From: Apostichopus japonicus
Taxonomy: Eukaryota; Echinodermata; Holothuroidea; Aspidochirotida; Stichopodidae
DNA length: 64,000 bases
Direction of reading: 5' to 3'
NCBI RefSeq assembly: GCF_037975245.1
Contig: NC_092571.1
Coordinates: 17,169,917-17,233,916 of the forward strand
Shown: positions 28,001 to 39,902 of the stretch, piece after piece
Layout: each line of letters begins with the position of its first letter
Numbering within the stretch: position 1 is the first letter of the stretch
The notes under the pieces: model-generated
The model's input: the letters and a program-made list of their open reading frames with translations, nothing else
What the model was told of the DNA's origin: nothing
The model's database searches: none
Made by a program: the position numbers and the translations under genes

Positions 28001-31000
28001 GTTTATATATTTTTTTCTCAACATCTTGTACCATTTTCTATCAACTAACAATCTTTTCCCCCTTCTATTGACAGCAATGAACGAACGAATGCCTTCGGAA
28101 GCAGACCTAAGATACCCCGTACGCCTGACGGAGAGAGTAGAGCTGCCTCTCGTAGCATCACATCTCCAGGGCCTCCTCCGAGATCCGCTTCTCCGTCGAG
28201 AGGCAGGACGGGAAACAGCGAGAGTAAGTTTGGGTAGAAAGTCACTATTTCATGTTCTGATATCGATGAAGTTTGAACATTAATTTTCTGAGATATTATC
28301 AAAGCTTTGAGAGTTGAAATTTGCGAACATATTTCAGTGCTTGTCGATATTTCCAGTTGACCTCTGTCCTTTTGTGAGGGTGGATGCTTGTATCACTGTG
28401 TTCATCCTTCATCAGTTGTATGATACAATTTGTTTTCGCCTGTCTGTCCAAATATCAAATGAGAATTTTATTCAGAGGAAAAAGAATGAAAGAAAGAGCA
28501 AACAAATTGTGGCATTGCTGCCCCCCCCCCCCACAAGAAAAAGGACAAACAATCAAAATAGTTTATCATTATGACCACAAAGAAAGAGAGTTATGAAAGA
28601 CAGCAATTTTGTATTAAAGCATAATTGTGAATTGCTGCTATAGTGGTTCCACGATATAAAACACATGATGAAACCAATCGGCTTGTACCACACGGTTACA
28701 AATTTAATTGGAAACTTTGTTTTTTATTTTGGGTGAAATGTTAGGTAATTGTATTTTGCATGAAATATGCAGAACAAGAACAGTGTCGAGGTTAATAGTT
28801 ATTACGCAGCACAGATATAAACTTTGAATCATATTCGTGAATTGAAAGAAAATTTAGAATAATTTATCAGAAAATTGTTAAGGTATATGACATGGTAATG
28901 GAAAAGAAGGTTGGGCATCGAGAAGATTGCCACGTGAGATGGTGTGAAGTTCTCATGTCAGCAAGCCCAATACAAGACAGATAAAGCAATGTTAATGTTT
29001 GTCAAAATGTTAGCCTTTTGCTTGTAACAATTTTCTCTTTTTGATCAGGATTGCATTCAGCTAAGAAGTCCCAACCTCTTCCTCCTGTGGAGAGTGTCGA
29101 AGTGGAAGAGATAAATTCCAATCGCCCAGCCTCCAAACATAGTACTTGAATTGTTGAAAGCACACTTCTTTTCCACTTGCACTGCTATTAGCGTCACTTC
29201 TTACAAGGTCACACTCTTCACTGGTTCTTGGTTTTATCAAGACTTTCAATCACCTTATTGTCCCTCCCTTTACCCTACCTGTCCTGTCTGTGTACCCTAG
29301 TGCTATCTCATTCTTAAAGCGGGTTTGTTGTGCAATTGATTTTCGCTCAAGTGACAATTCTGTTTGGGTAATAAATAAAGTCTTATAAACTTCACTTGAG
29401 ATAGTGAAGAAAAAGTCTAATGTTGAAGGTCTACAGTCTTGCACCAAGGCTAGGGATTATCACAGGACTCTACGACAGTTCATCCCCTGGTCATTGGTGA
29501 CTTGTCACACCAATAGACCTAGTGTGCACAACCCATAAGTCTCTCCTGGGACACTACAGTGCGCCACATCTAAGTGTCCCTCAGGGGATTTCCCATGAGG
29601 TGCAACTACATTACAGGTTTACCTCGCAGCTCCCAATTTTTACACCTGAGTGAATAGAGTGCCGATGTAGATTAAGCATCTTGCACATGGGAACTTTGTG
29701 ATGAGCAGGCTAGGATTCAAACCTGCCATCCTTAGATAGCAAATTCATTAACCTTAAGCTCCATTTCACCACTGAGCTATTTAAGTCTAATGGGGAAAAG
29801 GTAGTCTTGCAAAAATTGTCTTTCGATGGAATCCATTATTTGTTTGCTGCTTAAAATGATCACTAACGATATTATTTGATAAATACTGGATGGGTTTTGT
29901 AAACTTGTTAGCGATGGCAAAAGGCTGCTTTAATATTGTTTATTTAAAAGTATGGCATTTTTTGGACTTTTGGACAATTTGTTTAAGATTTTTAAATTCA
30001 ATGTTTGGCAGTTGTTTTGGACTTTTGCAAACATTTGTATTTCACCACGCTAAACATGTTTCAGCATGTTACCTTCCTTCTTCATCTTACCTTTCCTTTC
30101 CTTGGAGTGTTTTTTTTTTAAATTTTTTATTCTGGAGGAGATTGGAAAGGTGGGGTGGTGGCAGGATCAGGGGAGTGGGTGGGGTATGATAGAGGTCTTG
30201 GGGAGAGGCAGGGCCTGCAATGTTCACATTTTTCTTGCTGTGACTTTTCACAAGCAAAAGTGAAGAGGTCTATGTACCATTTAAAAAACATTGTTTGGGG
30301 ACTTGTTCTTCTTGCATTTAGTGGGAGATTGCAAAGAGTCAGGTGGTGGGGAGGGGGGAGGTAGGACAGGGGGGAAGGAGTCTAGGAAAGTAGTTGAGGA
30401 AGTTAATTTAAGTGAGAAAGGTACTTTGAGATGCAATTGGTGAGCATTTTCTTAGATATTCCCTGTTATTAGTACGTTATGTAGAGATTCATTGGTGTTA
30501 TTTGTTTCCCCCATTTGAAGGCGCTTTATCCAGTTTGAGTTCCGTCTCTCTTAAGATGACCAACGATACAGGTGGACCTACATCAAGAGGTGGCAGCAGA
30601 CTTAATTCGGTTCAAAGTAACGATTTCTTTTGTCAACATTTTGCAGTGTGTTATCTAATGTCGTTAAATAATTTTAGTTAGCCTCCTGAAGAAGATGCTG
30701 CTAGGATCAAAACATCGGGCCCATTGACTATTACATATGAATACTTTTTATTTTGTTTTAGGTTGCCTGTTTTCTTGTTTTGTTTGTACGCTGCAGTGTT
30801 ATAGCATGGCTGTATTTCCATGGTTACAGTAGTAGTTAGCTCGGCTTGTCATGTGTATTGTACAGTACGAAAAAAAGTATGACTGGCTTTTGCCAATCAT
30901 TCAGCAGATTTTAAAACATCGTGAGTCAACATGTTGACTTCAAAATTAATTACTAAATTGTATCATATTTGAAGACTCTGTTTTTTCAAATATTGTAATG

Positions 31001-33997
31001 TAAGTTGAAATTCACTTAAGTAGAAATTATTTTGTAAAATAAGTAGAAATTCAGTGTAGATATATCGGGTGGAATATCAGTGTAGTATAAACATAAACAT
31101 AAAACATAAATATATGCTTTATAGAGTAATAAGATCAATATATTGCTTCCAACTCATAGGCATCAAAAACAACAGGGATGAATCTGTTTGTGCCAGAGGT
31201 ACTATCTAACCAGTCTAACCATTAATATTATCATATCAAAGTAGACTCAGAAATTTCAAAAGTTTGATAGCTGACTTTTTTGAGCAATTTTACATTCAAG
31301 GTGATCGAAGCAAAATAAGCCCCGGTGATGACGATGACGAAAATCTCATTTCGGTATCCCAGCAGGCTAAAAAATCTGCTGGAAGAGCAAGTAAGGAAAT
31401 TACTTAAGTCATGCACTCAAGTCACTCACTCAAGTCACTCAGTTTACTCTGTAATTTTGTACTTTGCGGTTCTGTCTGATCACATTTGAGCTTAATTTAA
31501 CTCATATACTGTATCCTTGTGTTTTAGAAAAACCAAAGTTTTCTTCACTTCTCACTCTGTTGCATTTGAGTGAACCATGTGACTTTAAATCTCACATACT
31601 TTCACACTCGTCACTTACTCAAGGTTCACTCATATTGCATTTTGGGCTAACACTTGTGACACAAGATAAATACATATAGGGATTACTTTCATTGCACATG
31701 AATATTAAGAAAAGGTGACCTTTCTCACTGAAAAATCAAACTTGGCTAACATTTTGTTATACAGAGTATTTAAAATAAATATGTAGATGTTCTTTACTCA
31801 AGTCACTTACTTAAGTTTCACTATCACTGTACGTGATTTCCCGCTGTGACCCTATGTGTAATTTAGTCTTAATATTCAGTCTACTTTCACAGTCACCAAA
31901 ATTTGAAGAAAACTAAGAGTTTTTCTTCAGTTCCTCATTCAATTATGCTTGGTTGATTTTTCACCCACCTTGATTTTAGTCCTGTACTGTTTGCACTTCC
32001 TGTACTTACTATCTGAGTTAAATCTAACTATTCTTGCTTTCTCTTTGGAAGTTAATCCCTGTAAAATTTAGATTTGAACTCTGTCACTTTAATATTCAAC
32101 TATCACTTTAACTACATTTGCTTGTGCAATTAAGATCTTAATATCTCAGTCAGTTTATACTCAAGTTTTCTTCTAACTACAATTGCATACTCTAATTGAA
32201 TCCGTTAAGTTGTTAAAATTTATGTTTTCTTGTAAGTTCCACTGTACCTGCACCTAGATAAACATAAGTCTGTACAAGTTAGTGGCATTGTTCTTACTCA
32301 AGTCTCATTCTTACCAAGTATGAAATTGAATTTGTAAGTATCTGGTAAAATTAAAAAAGTTATCTTTCAGTAATGTTTATTTCCTTTGTTACGTTTTGTA
32401 ACATATTATTCTGTTGCACAAATGATCTTTTCCCTCTTAGTCAGTGTTTCTGTACATGGGGTGGGCACACACTCCCTGGGGGTGCGAGGCAGGACTCTAG
32501 GGGGTTGAGAAATTGGAGGGATGAACAGCAAATTTTCTGCAAAGAGGGAGTTCATCCACAGTTGAAAAAGAGGGCGCAAAAGTATTTTAACTTGCCGAGG
32601 GGCATGAGTAGTAGAAGAGGTCAAGAAACACTTCTCTAAGATGGTTAGGGACAAGGTTACTTCTTTGCTGTCTCGTTTTATATTCCAGGAACAGGAAAGC
32701 TTTCTGTGATGGAGCCAGTGAACCCCACAGACCCTCATCTTACACCTCTGTCCCAGTTGGATGGGAAACCTTTATCTCCAGCCTTCAATCAAAGTATTCT
32801 TCCCGTTAAATCTATTTGACACTTGCTGTGACTGCACCTCTTGCTGTGACTGCACCTCCACACAGTAATGAGCAAATTGAAGTGGAAAATTTCTTTAAAA
32901 TTATAAACAGTTGAACCATTATGTTGTAAACCATGACCCAAGTCGGTTATACATCAAATTACGAAGCTTTAGTAAAAAAAGTTGTGTTCCTCCAAAGAGA
33001 TAGTAAAGAAACATGTTAAGTCACTGGTTCAATTTGAGCTGTGAAAAGTACTGGTAGTGACCCCACCTCACCGTAGAGTGAAAAGATTTTGTTAAAAAAA
33101 AGAATTCTTAAACCATCCAAAATGTAGGGTGAGATGAGAGAGGAAATATAATATATAAATAAGTGTATATATCAGTAAAATTTTAACAAACAAAATACAA
33201 ATGTTTTGTAACTATTCCTTCTCAGTTTATATTAACAGCTGCTTTCTTTTCAGCATATAGCTTTAGTGGCTGGGGAAAGAAGGACGGTTTTTTTCATAAT
33301 ATCATTCAAGACATTGAATTTTTCTTCTTTTACTCTCTTCTATTTCCAGATATGATAACAAATAATCTTCTTTTCTCTATATTATTGCAGCAATATGAAA
33401 AGATCAGCATAAAATATATATATAAATATGATTATAGGATCAGGAAGGATTTCACCATATCCTTTGCACATCTTTTCTCACACAGCACTGGTACACACTC
33501 AAATGCAACTCGGTTTTGAATTTTTTTTTTCCATTTTTCGTGAAGGACAAAATGAGATGTGTGAAAGTGGGACGAAAAAGTCGCCCTATTATTTTTGAGC
33601 CGCCTAAATTCAGCCAAACTCTCCTTATGCTTTGACTGATAAATAAAGCAGCCTCCTCTTTTCATTTCTAGAATTGTGAAAATCTTGCTAACGACCTTCC
33701 TGCATTTCAAGGGAATCCCAAACTTGTTTCTTCTTCTTTTTTTTTCTTTTTCTTTACTGATTGAGAATTGTTTTAGACACATTTCTATTTGTTCTCAGCT
33801 TATAAAGGAGTGGTAGCAATGTCCTCAAATGGAAGTCAGATAAGTTGCAAAGGACGTGACGTTTACCTACCGTTGTCTTCCAGACACCCTTTCGTTTTTA
33901 TCAGTGACTGACATTTTGATGGTAGTCTCTTGTATATGTTTAACCAACAGGTGCATCCTCCCGGAGACAAGGTAGTGCATCAAGCCGGAGGAAGTAA
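7061..33997 (+). CDS. ARMC9: LisH domain-containing protein ARMC9 (ciliary basal-body protein)
   Basis: Family knowledge: a centriole/basal-body and ciliary-tip protein of the Joubert-syndrome module with TOGARAM1, CCDC66, CEP104 and CSPP1. Exons read: 7061-7132, 7876-7998, 9000-9176, 9521-9769, 10016-10031, 10552-10643, 10948-11022, 11422-11508, 11999-12036, 14830-14935, 15720-15818, 16497-16587, 16956-17079, 17951-18090, 19018-19094, 19625-19699, 20694-20784, 21246-21295, 21571-21681, 25079-25131, 25519-25561, 25952-26030, 26649-26686, 27448-27539, 28075-28223, 30521-30616, 31160-31198, 31301-31390, 32689-32793, 33951-33997. All phases agree: 2724 nt, 907 residues (human 818). Seen: a LisH-like N-terminus (residues ~12-45), the conserved block [20 protein letters not shown], an armadillo-type helical core (~310-577), an acidic stretch (~582-594), [10 protein letters not shown] at ~630, and a Ser/Arg/Pro-rich tail. 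The tail exons after 25079 are less conserved, and several are in-frame cassettes. Confidence 0.92.
8650..8711 (-). repeat. Dispersed CTGAAGAAG-stem-GAAAC repeat, copy 1
   Basis: An ARMC9 intron 2 segment. Read on the minus strand it begins TTTTAGTTAGCCT and continues through CTGAAGATGATCC to GGCCC. It matches the copy at 30672-30722 and, more weakly, the one at 18216-18250. The three share a short stem-loop with GATCC/GGATC arms. Confidence 0.5.
12855..12875 (+). other. ARMC9: Candidate 21-nt microexon of ARMC9
   Basis: A strong acceptor (GTTTTCCCCAG) is followed by 21 nt and then a consensus donor GTGAGT. It falls between exons 11999-12036 (ends in phase 2) and 14830-14935. Inclusion preserves the frame and would add PIIEEKN after the junction Ser, where human ARMC9 has APVKLK before the shared [10 protein letters not shown]. 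It is optional: the flanking exons also join in frame without it. Confidence 0.45.
14990..15041 (+). other. Decayed duplicate of an ARMC9 exon 3' end with splice donor
   Basis: About 100 bp past the exon ending at 14935, the sequence repeats the exon end. TTGAGATGG followed by GTGAGG occurs at 15031-15045, against TTGAGATGG followed by GTAAGG at the real junction. The frame upstream reads [11 protein letters not shown] beside [11 protein letters not shown] of the exon. It may be a partial exon duplication or a decoy donor; no clear acceptor is seen. Confidence 0.35.
18216..18250 (+). repeat. Dispersed CTGAAGAAG-stem-GAAAC repeat, copy 2
   Basis: In an ARMC9 intron. It reads TTTGAAGAAGATCC, a loop, then GAACCGAAACATC. 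It is the most divergent of three related copies (see 8650-8711 and 30672-30722). Confidence 0.4.
19755..20693 (+). repeat. Intronic tandem repeat, about five units of 160-220 bp
   Basis: Nearly the whole ARMC9 intron between exons 19699 and 20694 is a degenerate tandem array. Each unit holds, in order, AGTAGCAATAGGATGTTTGT, CCCAGAGTTCTCTTATTATC, AAAAAGCTGATGGGTTTGTT, a TTATTATTA tract and CTTAGTTGTAATTGGATAAC. Units begin near 19775, 19980, 20150, 20368 and 20532. The last unit is the most diverged and runs into the splice acceptor at 20693. Confidence 0.8.
22904..23775 (-). pseudogene. 5'-truncated non-LTR retrotransposon reverse transcriptase
   Basis: It sits in the ARMC9 intron 21682-25078, antisense to the gene. 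An open minus-strand frame runs from about 23775 to a stop at 22904. It contains [12 protein letters not shown], the [11 protein letters not shown] catalytic box (a variant of YADD), [18 protein letters not shown] and a C-terminal [10 protein letters not shown] segment, as in LINE reverse transcriptases. The finger and palm domains upstream of the catalytic box are absent, consistent with 5' truncation on insertion. It is a dead copy; the frame is intact, so it is probably fairly young. Confidence 0.88.
27122..27212 (+). repeat. 21-bp minisatellite in ARMC9 intron
   Basis: About four tandem copies of a unit of the form ATTTCCTGTAATTCCTTTGAC, with substitutions in the later units. Confidence 0.65.
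27544..27722 (+). repeat. 89-bp tandem duplication in ARMC9 intron
   Basis: The segment containing GTGTAGTGAGTGAAT and GGAGATTTAGTATCCATGCA occurs twice, at 27571 and 27660, with few differences. Confidence 0.75.
27769..27856 (+). repeat. ~30-bp tandem repeat, three units
   Basis: Three copies of a unit containing GTTTGCTTGTATGA follow closely on the 89-bp duplication in the same intron. Confidence 0.65.
27923..27986 (+). other. ARMC9: Possible alternative terminal exon of ARMC9
   Basis: It follows the acceptor CTTATGCAG and is in phase with the exon ending at 27539. It would encode [21 protein letters not shown] and a TAA stop. No AATAAA is seen before the next exon, and skipping it joins 27539 to 28075 in frame, so it may be a rare or cryptic exon. 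Confidence 0.3.
29049..29149 (+). other. ARMC9: Alternative last exon of ARMC9 with stop
   Basis: Acceptor TTTTTGATCAG. It is read in phase with the exon ending at 28223 and encodes about 33 residues ([20 protein letters not shown]...) before TGA at 29147-29149. Overlapping AATAAA signals lie at 29370-29379, about 220 nt on, so a short transcript of 815 codons is plausible. The long form skips this exon, since 28223 joins 30521 in the same phase. Confidence 0.6.
29425..29785 (-). mobile_element. tRNA-derived SINE, antisense in ARMC9 intron
   Basis: On the minus strand the head has A box TAGCTCAGTGGTGAAATGG near 29780-29762 and B box GGTTTGAATCC near 29722. A ~290-bp body follows. The right boundary is near the A box; the left boundary is approximate. 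Confidence 0.6.
30672..30722 (+). repeat. Dispersed CTGAAGAAG-stem-GAAAC repeat, copy 3
   Basis: It reads TTTTAGTTAGCCTCCTGAAG, then a GATGC-loop-GGATC stem, then AAAACATCGGGCCC. It is the closest match to the minus-strand copy at 8650-8711. Confidence 0.5.
31400..32330 (+). repeat. Degenerate ACTCAAGTCAC-type repeats
   Basis: An ARMC9 intron with ACTCAAGTCAC twice in tandem near 31411-31440 and degenerate versions near 31613, 31797, 32158 and 32292, spaced irregularly. It has the appearance of an old, decayed minisatellite; no gene content. Confidence 0.45.
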
Positions 33998-34597
33998 TTC
34001 CATCGTTTGAGAGAGATGAACGTTATACAGTCACTGATTAATCAAGGCGCACAGCATTATTTTCCTCTTTTTTATGTAATGGAAGAGAGAGGGATGGGAG
34101 GGGGGGGGTGATAGGTGATGTATGGAAGTCATTTCTATGTTACCTAACATTCACTTTGATGAACCTTTTCACATATGATTCCAAAATTGACCGTTATTGT
34201 TAAGCTAGCATGTTTGTAGGTTTGTCACTTCCACTCCAGAATTCACTTATCTCAGCTTAATCCTTAGGTTTATTTTTCACATTGTCCTATGCTTGACAGT
34301 CTGCTACGATTTAGCATTTTGTTTTTAGATTTACGATAATGAATAATTATTTAGTCAGGAAGGTTTGCTTCAGACATTATGTAGATATGTAAATCCTGAG
34401 GTGACTGCTTCACCCTGGATTTAAAATTTTTGAAAAAGTTCCAAGCTCGGCAGTATGTGCTTTTGCTTGTTCAGAAATAGCAAGCTTATGATATACAGTA
34501 GCTGACCCTATTGGCATGAATAGTTTTGTCTTTGAGAGTTCAGTCGTTTCTTTTTGTAAGTTGAGGTCAGTGAAGAATATTTCATACTGCATTGTCA

Positions 34598-34603
34598 AAT
34601 AAA
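34598..34603 (+). other. Poly(A) signal AATAAA, likely ARMC9 long form
   Basis: The first canonical AATAAA downstream of the ARMC9 stop (33997), about 600 nt into a T-rich 3' region. Use is inferred. Confidence 0.5.
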
Positions 34604-37324
34604 ATGTTTCTCATGAATTCAAAATGTTTTTTATTAGTTTATATCACATACTTTTGAAGTTATCATATTTTTATATTCAGGGCCAGTTTGTATTTTAAAC
34701 AGTTCTTATTTCTTAGTCGTTATAAAGTGATATCCCTTAAGTCAGAAATTGTAAAGCAAATCTTGAGGGAGCATAGAAGTGTTTCGCTATGAATGGATTA
34801 TTTGAAGTGTCTTCAGGACATGACTGTCCTGATCTCTGTCTTTGAGCCATCCAGCCCTATTCAGGGGGCGGAGGGGAGGGGGGAGGGAGGTCATTTCTAT
34901 ATTTGCATATGTTAATAGAGTCTACAGTGTCATTTTTGTGCTATCAACCAACCTTGATTAATACAAATACATATTTGTAAGTTTAATATATTTTATGTCC
35001 AACAGACATTTTTAGTGACATAATGTATGTATCACAACCATTCAAAGAACTTGACAATTTTTCAACCAGCAGCAGAATTTTAAACATGTTTCTCAAATTT
35101 AGTCATCATTTTTTTTACCCTCTGTTTTTTTTCTCCGTCCCTGCTCAACAAACCTTGATAAATTATCAACTTGGTGCAATATACATACTTTTCATGTTCT
35201 TTATTTGGTAATGTGTCTCCAAAACCCAAACATTGGCAGTTTGGGAATTTTCATGCTTCATGTTTTACACATGTGCAAGAAAAAGTGCATTGAGATACAA
35301 GAGCGAGAGAGGAAACTTTTATAAGCAAAACAGGGAAAGGAGTGAACAGATAAAAATGTAAACTTGTGAAGGGAGGGATGGGCAGGGGGTCAAAGGTTGG
35401 GGGGAAAACCCACCCATATCATATATTAAGTGGGAATGGGGATCATTAGTATGCTGTTGTATTTCCGTCTTGTTACAAAAATTGATGAATTAAGTAACTA
35501 TTTTCTCTTTCTATTGATTCTTGCTTCGTATCGGCCCTGTGTACTTGAATGTTGAATATAACAGGCATAGTTTTGCTTTCACAGTAGAATCCTCGTATTC
35601 ATGTTTTGTTTTTCTGTATATTTTGTATTCGTTATTGATGTTGATGAGCAATACTATTGAAACTGTCAAGTTTGTGAAAAAGTAACTAATTTTGCAATTT
35701 GACATGTTACCTGGCTTTTTGTCACTTGTTGGGGTAGAGTGGGTGGGGGGGGGGTGGGTGGAGAGAGAGTTTCGAATTTTTAACTTCTTTAGTGGTCAAG
35801 TCTTACTGATATCTAAAATGATACTTTAAATTTTGTTGGAATCCGTATTCAATTAGATTTCAGTACTATTTCATGATGGGTACACTATTTATAGAAAGTA
35901 TTGGTGTTTTAAAGACTATTGTGTTTTTATTTTGTATTCTTGTCTAGTAAACTGATTGTCTTTAATGACAATATCTTTGTGATGAACATTATAGTGTTAA
36001 TTCAATATATTCTATGAGATTTATCTTCATGTTTAAATTATTTTGTTATTCGAGACACATTGTGCTATAAGTGTTTCATTTGATGTTTTACTAATCGGTA
36101 TGTAATATTATGGACAACAACCATTGCATAGCCAGCTACAGGCAGGTGTAGATAAATAATTTATCTAATCAAACATCTGCTGTCATTAAGGTTTAATTCA
36201 ATGCTAAATATGTTGAGGTGAGAAATTGTGTTTGCAAACTTCTGACACCTCTCTGGAATGCATTATTGCTGCTCACCATTTCTCCTGCAGTGTTACACAT
36301 CCTCAGCAACTGGAGGCCTATAGGGATAGGAAGGGTGGTGTGTGCAGGGCTGTGAGGAGGCTATTGGGGTAAGGGGGAGTGGTGTGTGCATGCTGGTCAG
36401 GGGATTACAGCCCCAGGGCTTGGGATCAATTAGCTGGCATGGTGAACTATGGAAAAGAGAAAAAAGTATTCTCATTTTCTCAACATACATCAGAATAATG
36501 GCATCCAAAGGGAGGGGGGGGGGTTGGTGATAACATTTTTCGACCTGGCTCTGGACACCACTGCTGGGTTAAGGTACAAAAGTCAGTGTTAGAAGTGTAA
36601 GATTCTAATTTTGAAGGCTTTAGACATTTTTTCTTCTTTAGTAAAGAAATGTATCCTTAGTATTAGGCCTTCAAATGACAAATACACTTGAGTTAGTTGA
36701 GTATAAATTTCAGTCTCAAAATCTTGAAAGAGATGGAAAAAAACAAGAAACAATTTGAAACAATAATAAGTGAAGATGAAAATAATTGTGTTTGTTTTCT
36801 TCTTTGATGCTTTTTTGTGCTTTTCTTTATTTTTCTTTTCATTTTCTTAACAACTCAAATGATCATACATAAATCTCTTAAGGAAGACAAGTATCTTAGG
36901 CCCTTTGGTTGATCTCCATCCAAACTCTTCCAATATACAAACAAAAATATCAAAAACAAAGGTCTATCAGAAAGGTAATTTACAGGCCAAAAGTTGCTGT
37001 TTCTTCCTCTGAGTAAAGAATTGAACCATGGATTTAAAACCAAAAACTTTCGGATCCTTTTTTGGCTGATTCCCCTCCACCCCCCCTCCGATCTTATTGC
37101 ACATGACATTGTTGATAAGCACTTTGTGCACCTCAGAATTTTTTGTCATGGAAAATTTTTGACGGCTACAATTTTCATAATATAAAGAGGTCCTCAAAAT
37201 GCATTTTAAATTCTTCAAACAGCAAAACATGTTGATGTTTGTCCCTGTAAATATATCACTCAACTGATACAAAGTAATGAAAAACACTTCTAACTATTGC
37301 ATAATATTGTCTTACTGCCGTATC

Positions 37325-37409
37325 AAGAACTGGACAGCTTAGAACACTACTTTGTATTGTAAAGAACTGGACAGCTTAGAACACAGTACTTTGTATTGTA
37401 TAGAACTGG
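37325..37409 (+). repeat. 37-bp tandem repeat
   Basis: AAGAACTGGACAGCTTAGAA and the following TTTGTATTGTA occur twice in tandem, with a third partial unit. Confidence 0.75.
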
Positions 37410-39797
37410 CTTTTCAAAACCTTTTCAAACTCGTTGCAAATTTTCTGATCAGTTCTGTGTTTTTAATTCGTCCATATCAGTTTTAATAAATGTACATTCT
37501 GACGATACCTGATGTTTTTCATAACAACTTTTGTTTTTCTCCCCCCCCCCTTTTCTAAATCAGCACCTTCCTGTGGGAGCACACATGATAAATCAAGGTG
37601 TTGGGGGGGGTGGGGGAAGATAACTCTTTAATTACTACAACTGAAAATCCATGCACAAGGTCAAGTTTTGACTTGCTTCCAAAACACTCAAAAGGCTGAC
37701 TGAAGGGCCCTTGAGAGTCAACATTTTTGCTCACTCTTTCGTTGACTTTGCCCGTTTTACCGTTAAAACAATTACCTTGGTATACCCCTGAAACTTTTAT
37801 CGAGTAGCACAAGCAATAACAGCCTGCTTCCACAAAAGAGTTCCCAGTTTTTTATGAAACATTTTATAGATTAAATGAACATGTTCATAAATTGATATCT
37901 GGAATGCCATTCCACACATCTAACAACCTTCCAACCAACCACTATCTTTCCTTTGTAAAATTTCATAAAAAGGTAGTTGGTAATAGTTTCCTCCAACCTG
38001 TCAAATATTTTCACCCCAGACTTAAAAATCCAGCCAATGACAAACCAATATAATTGTTATCACAGAATGCTAACTTTAAAATATCTCTCATCCTCTTTGT
38101 TCCCGAGAGAGGTTTTTAACTATTCATTTCTGAACCTGAATGCAAAATATCAAAACCTATTATTTCAACTTTTCCATTTTTGGCTATGTGACATTTTTAT
38201 GTCAAACGCCTTATCTCATTTCTAAATCGAAAACGAGAAAAAAAGAAACAGAATTAAGTTCTGTTGATTTTTTTTTAACATCTGGATTTTTAGACCAACT
38301 CAAATCATCTCTGCCCACTTGTCAGAAAAATAAAGAATCCGGTGGTTTCAAACACCTAGTCTTTTTAAGAGACATGATCTTTAGCACATCAAAAAAATTG
38401 AAAACTTTCCCTTCGAAACAAAAGCACAAAAATAATTATTCCACATGAAGCAAACGGCAAGAAAGAAAAAAAAAGAAAGTAGGCTGAAAGATACGGAAAA
38501 GTTAGAAGTGTTATTGAGATTTGTCAAAGTATTCTGAATTATTGCACTGGTTATTTTCATATCCCTTTTGCATTTGAAAACATCTCGTAAAGTTACCCAT
38601 TCCAGACAGTCCTGAAAACAACCGTAAATATCAGAAACACTGTGAAATACTTCTGCAAAATGGATGCTCGTAAAGTGTTTGGTGGACAAAAATGAGAAGT
38701 ACCTATTCTTTTCAAAGCCAGCGAAAGAAATAACAGACTAAATTCATCCCAAAGCGAGGTTCTCTTGCAGAGAAAGATTTTGAATTATTGTCTTACAATT
38801 GCACAAGAAACACACATTCAGCTAGTCTACAGTTATATTCCAAACTGCTCAGGGCAGTTGGTATTAAACACAGCTGTTGACTGTTGAATACTTTGACAAA
38901 CCTCCATACAAGACACGATCCCTTTACAACGTGCTATTCTCGTTGTTTAGCCTTAACGAAGACAGAATTCACTTCAAATGAATGTCATATCGTATGTAAC
39001 AAATAAATTAACACAACAAGGAATATCGTTCCTTTGATAAATTAATAATTTTGGAGTTTTAATCCAAGAATAAAGTCACAATAAGATATATCAATTCATA
39101 AATATAGCAAAACTGAAGAAATGCAAAGATGGTCACACTAAAATCATGATCAGCACAACTTTTAATACCACTGTAGCACTAATTAGCACAACAAAAGATT
39201 TAATACCTTTTTAACACCTGCAGCAAATATTGGATTTTTTAAAACCCTCAAATTTGAAGAGAAAAAAAAAGAGTGAAACAACAAGATGTCACCCATTTTT
39301 CCGTAATAATTAAGATTCCATTAATTGAGAAAAATAGACTATCCATTTAAAGATGTCTAAATTCACCTCTTAACATGAAATTTAACGATTTGTTACAATT
39401 TCATGAAACCCTCAACACATAAGCATGCACACCCAAGAACACAAATCATGCAAAAAGATGTATGTAGTTTTACAACTTAATTAAAAATTTATATGAACAT
39501 TAAAGAAAACAACCACTGCAGAGAAAATAGTCTGATTAAATGGATTTTTGTTTACAGCTACGCTAGCGAGGGAAAACTATTTAGAAATCAATAAAACACA
39601 ATATGCCAACACCTTAATCAGACTTTTCAAGTCACATTATTTACTCATGATTTTGATAAGGAATTATCCCCAGTTTCCCTTAGTGATGAATACATTTTAA
39701 ATTAAATAAACTGAAAAAAAATGACTTAACAATTGATGACACTTTAATTAAAAGTGGACATAACTAATTTGGAGAAGATACTTCAATGAAACTATTA

Positions 39798-39902
39798 CAA
39801 CCACCCTACCCCCAACTATGCTACCCCCAACCACCAGACCCTCACCCCCAACCACCTGACCCTCTCTCCCACCCACCCGACCCTCTCTCCCACCCACCAC
39901 TG
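39798..39902. repeat. C/A-rich low-complexity tract
   Basis: Irregular repeats of ACCCCCAACCACC and GACCCTCTCTCCCACCCACC. Confidence 0.7.

Noticed and set aside
38140-38448. A 102-codon plus-strand frame in the convergent intergenic region
   Set aside because: Low complexity, Lys/Ser/Phe-biased, no motif and no splice partners; it fits antisense of a 3'UTR better.
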